Assembly: GCA_021775555.1 (NCBI GenBank)
Contig: JAJFHP010000007.1
Span: 1 to 32,807 of the forward strand
Length of the DNA stretch: 32,807 bases
Reading direction: 5' to 3'
From: Hyphomicrobiales bacterium
GTDB lineage: Bacteria > Pseudomonadota > Alphaproteobacteria > Rhizobiales > Methyloligellaceae
The position numbers and the translations under genes are program-made. Positions 32,363 through 32,807 of the stretch are shown here, in pieces; position 1 is the first letter of the stretch, and each line of letters opens with the position of its first letter. The notes beneath the pieces are model-generated. The model made no database searches. It was not told the origin of the DNA and was given only the letters and a program-made list of their open reading frames with translations.

Positions 32363-32807
32363 TCATCTCTTCGATTTTGGAACCGAGCCGCTGGACGGTC
32401 CTCCGCCACTGCTTCCACCGCCACCAAAGGCTTCGCGTGTCAATTCCGCGATGCCGCCCACCGCACCGATCACCGAGGCTGCCTCGACCGGCAGCATGAG
32501 CACTTTCTGATTAGGCGCGGACGCCAGTTCCTTCAGCGCCTCGACATACTTGGTGGCAACGAAGTAGTTGACGGCGCGGACATCCCCGCCGGCGATCGCT
32601 GCGCTGACGACCTGGGTCGCATTGGCCTCGGCTTCTGCCTGCCGTTCGCGCGCTTCGGCCTCGCGGAAGGCTGCTTCCTTGTCGCCCTCAGCAGCCAGGA
32701 CGACTGCCTGCTTTGCGCCCTCCGCCTTGAGGATAGCGGCCTGCCGCAGGCCTTCCGCCTCAAGGATCGAGGCACGCTTGTCGCGCTCGGCCTTCATCTG
32801 ACGCCCC
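32363..32807 (-). CDS. SPFH/band-7 domain protein (stomatin/QmcA-like), 3' part only
   Basis: The gene runs off the end of the window, so only the last ~147 codons are seen and the start is unknown. The visible part is the helical Ala/Glu-rich coiled-coil that follows a band-7 domain: repeated EAEG, KAEGAKQ and AAEGDKEAA units, with positions ~10-70 in heptad-like pattern. Then comes the conserved block YVEALKELASAPNQKVLMLP, and a Gly/Ser-rich tail. This is typical of stomatin-like proteins such as QmcA, which form oligomeric rings at the inner membrane. It lies 19 nt upstream of the NfeD-type gene on the same strand, the usual SPFH-NfeD pairing. Confidence 0.9.
   Translation of the reverse strand, partial: GRQMKAERDKRASILEAEGLRQAAILKAEGAKQAVVLAAEGDKEAAFREAEARERQAEAEANATQVVSAAIAGGDVRAVNYFVATKYVEALKELASAPNQKVLMLPVEAASVIGAVGGIAELTREAFGGGGSSGGGPSSGSVPKSKR

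Overview
The window reads as chromosomal DNA of a moderately GC-rich alphaproteobacterium. The evidence is protein families rather than rRNA: a large two-subunit NADPH glutamate synthase, a DUF459 SGNH protein, an alphaproteobacterial beta-barrel porin-2 family protein, a PomA-like MotA/MotB pair, KdsD, and CtrA-like TTAA-N7-TTAA boxes. The order cannot be fixed from the sequence; Hyphomicrobiales/Parvibaculales-like is a guess. I saw no tRNA, rRNA, CRISPR array, insertion sequence or phage gene.

Layout. (1) 1-2510: a small heat-shock protein with a clear terminator, convergent with an S9 serine peptidase. (2) 2511-10425: nitrogen assimilation genes gltB-gltD behind a structured leader with a 7-codon upstream ORF, then an M20 amidohydrolase and a short decayed copy of the gltD 3' end. 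(3) 10574-10939: a short ribosome hibernation factor. (4) 10952-22250: a long minus-strand run for the cell envelope. In transcription order it is galE, an MltB-type lytic transglycosylase, a lipoprotein, an autotransporter-like protein, a second MltB-type transglycosylase, then four genes that look like one operon: DUF459 SGNH protein, SGNH lipoprotein, MBOAT acyltransferase and a small one-helix membrane protein. (5) 22376-24613: galU, divergent from galE, and a TPR plus 2OG-Fe(II) oxygenase protein. (6) 24743-26862: a short cluster of exported metal/redox proteins, namely a six-cysteine small protein, a c-type cytochrome, a DUF411 protein and a second c-type cytochrome, behind an apparently leaderless promoter with an inverted repeat over its -35 region. 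(7) 26896-32807: an outer-membrane beta-barrel protein, kdsD, a small lipoprotein, motA-motB, an nfeD-type gene and the 3' part of an SPFH/band-7 gene that runs off the window.

How the genes fit together. The strongest candidate system is the MBOAT/SGNH operon beside two lytic transglycosylases. MBOAT plus periplasmic SGNH proteins is the design of acyl-export machines (AlgI/J/X, PatA/PatB), and O-acetylation of MurNAc is known to block lytic transglycosylases. A cell-wall or surface-polysaccharide O-acetylation system is therefore a reasonable inference, though the acceptor is unknown. galE, galU and kdsD add sugar nucleotide and Kdo precursors for surface glycans. The DUF411/cytochrome cluster resembles the accessory part of copper-resistance loci without the usual multicopper oxidase or copper ATPase. 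The small lipoprotein and motAB each sit behind a CtrA-like box, which would tie them to cell-cycle or motility control.
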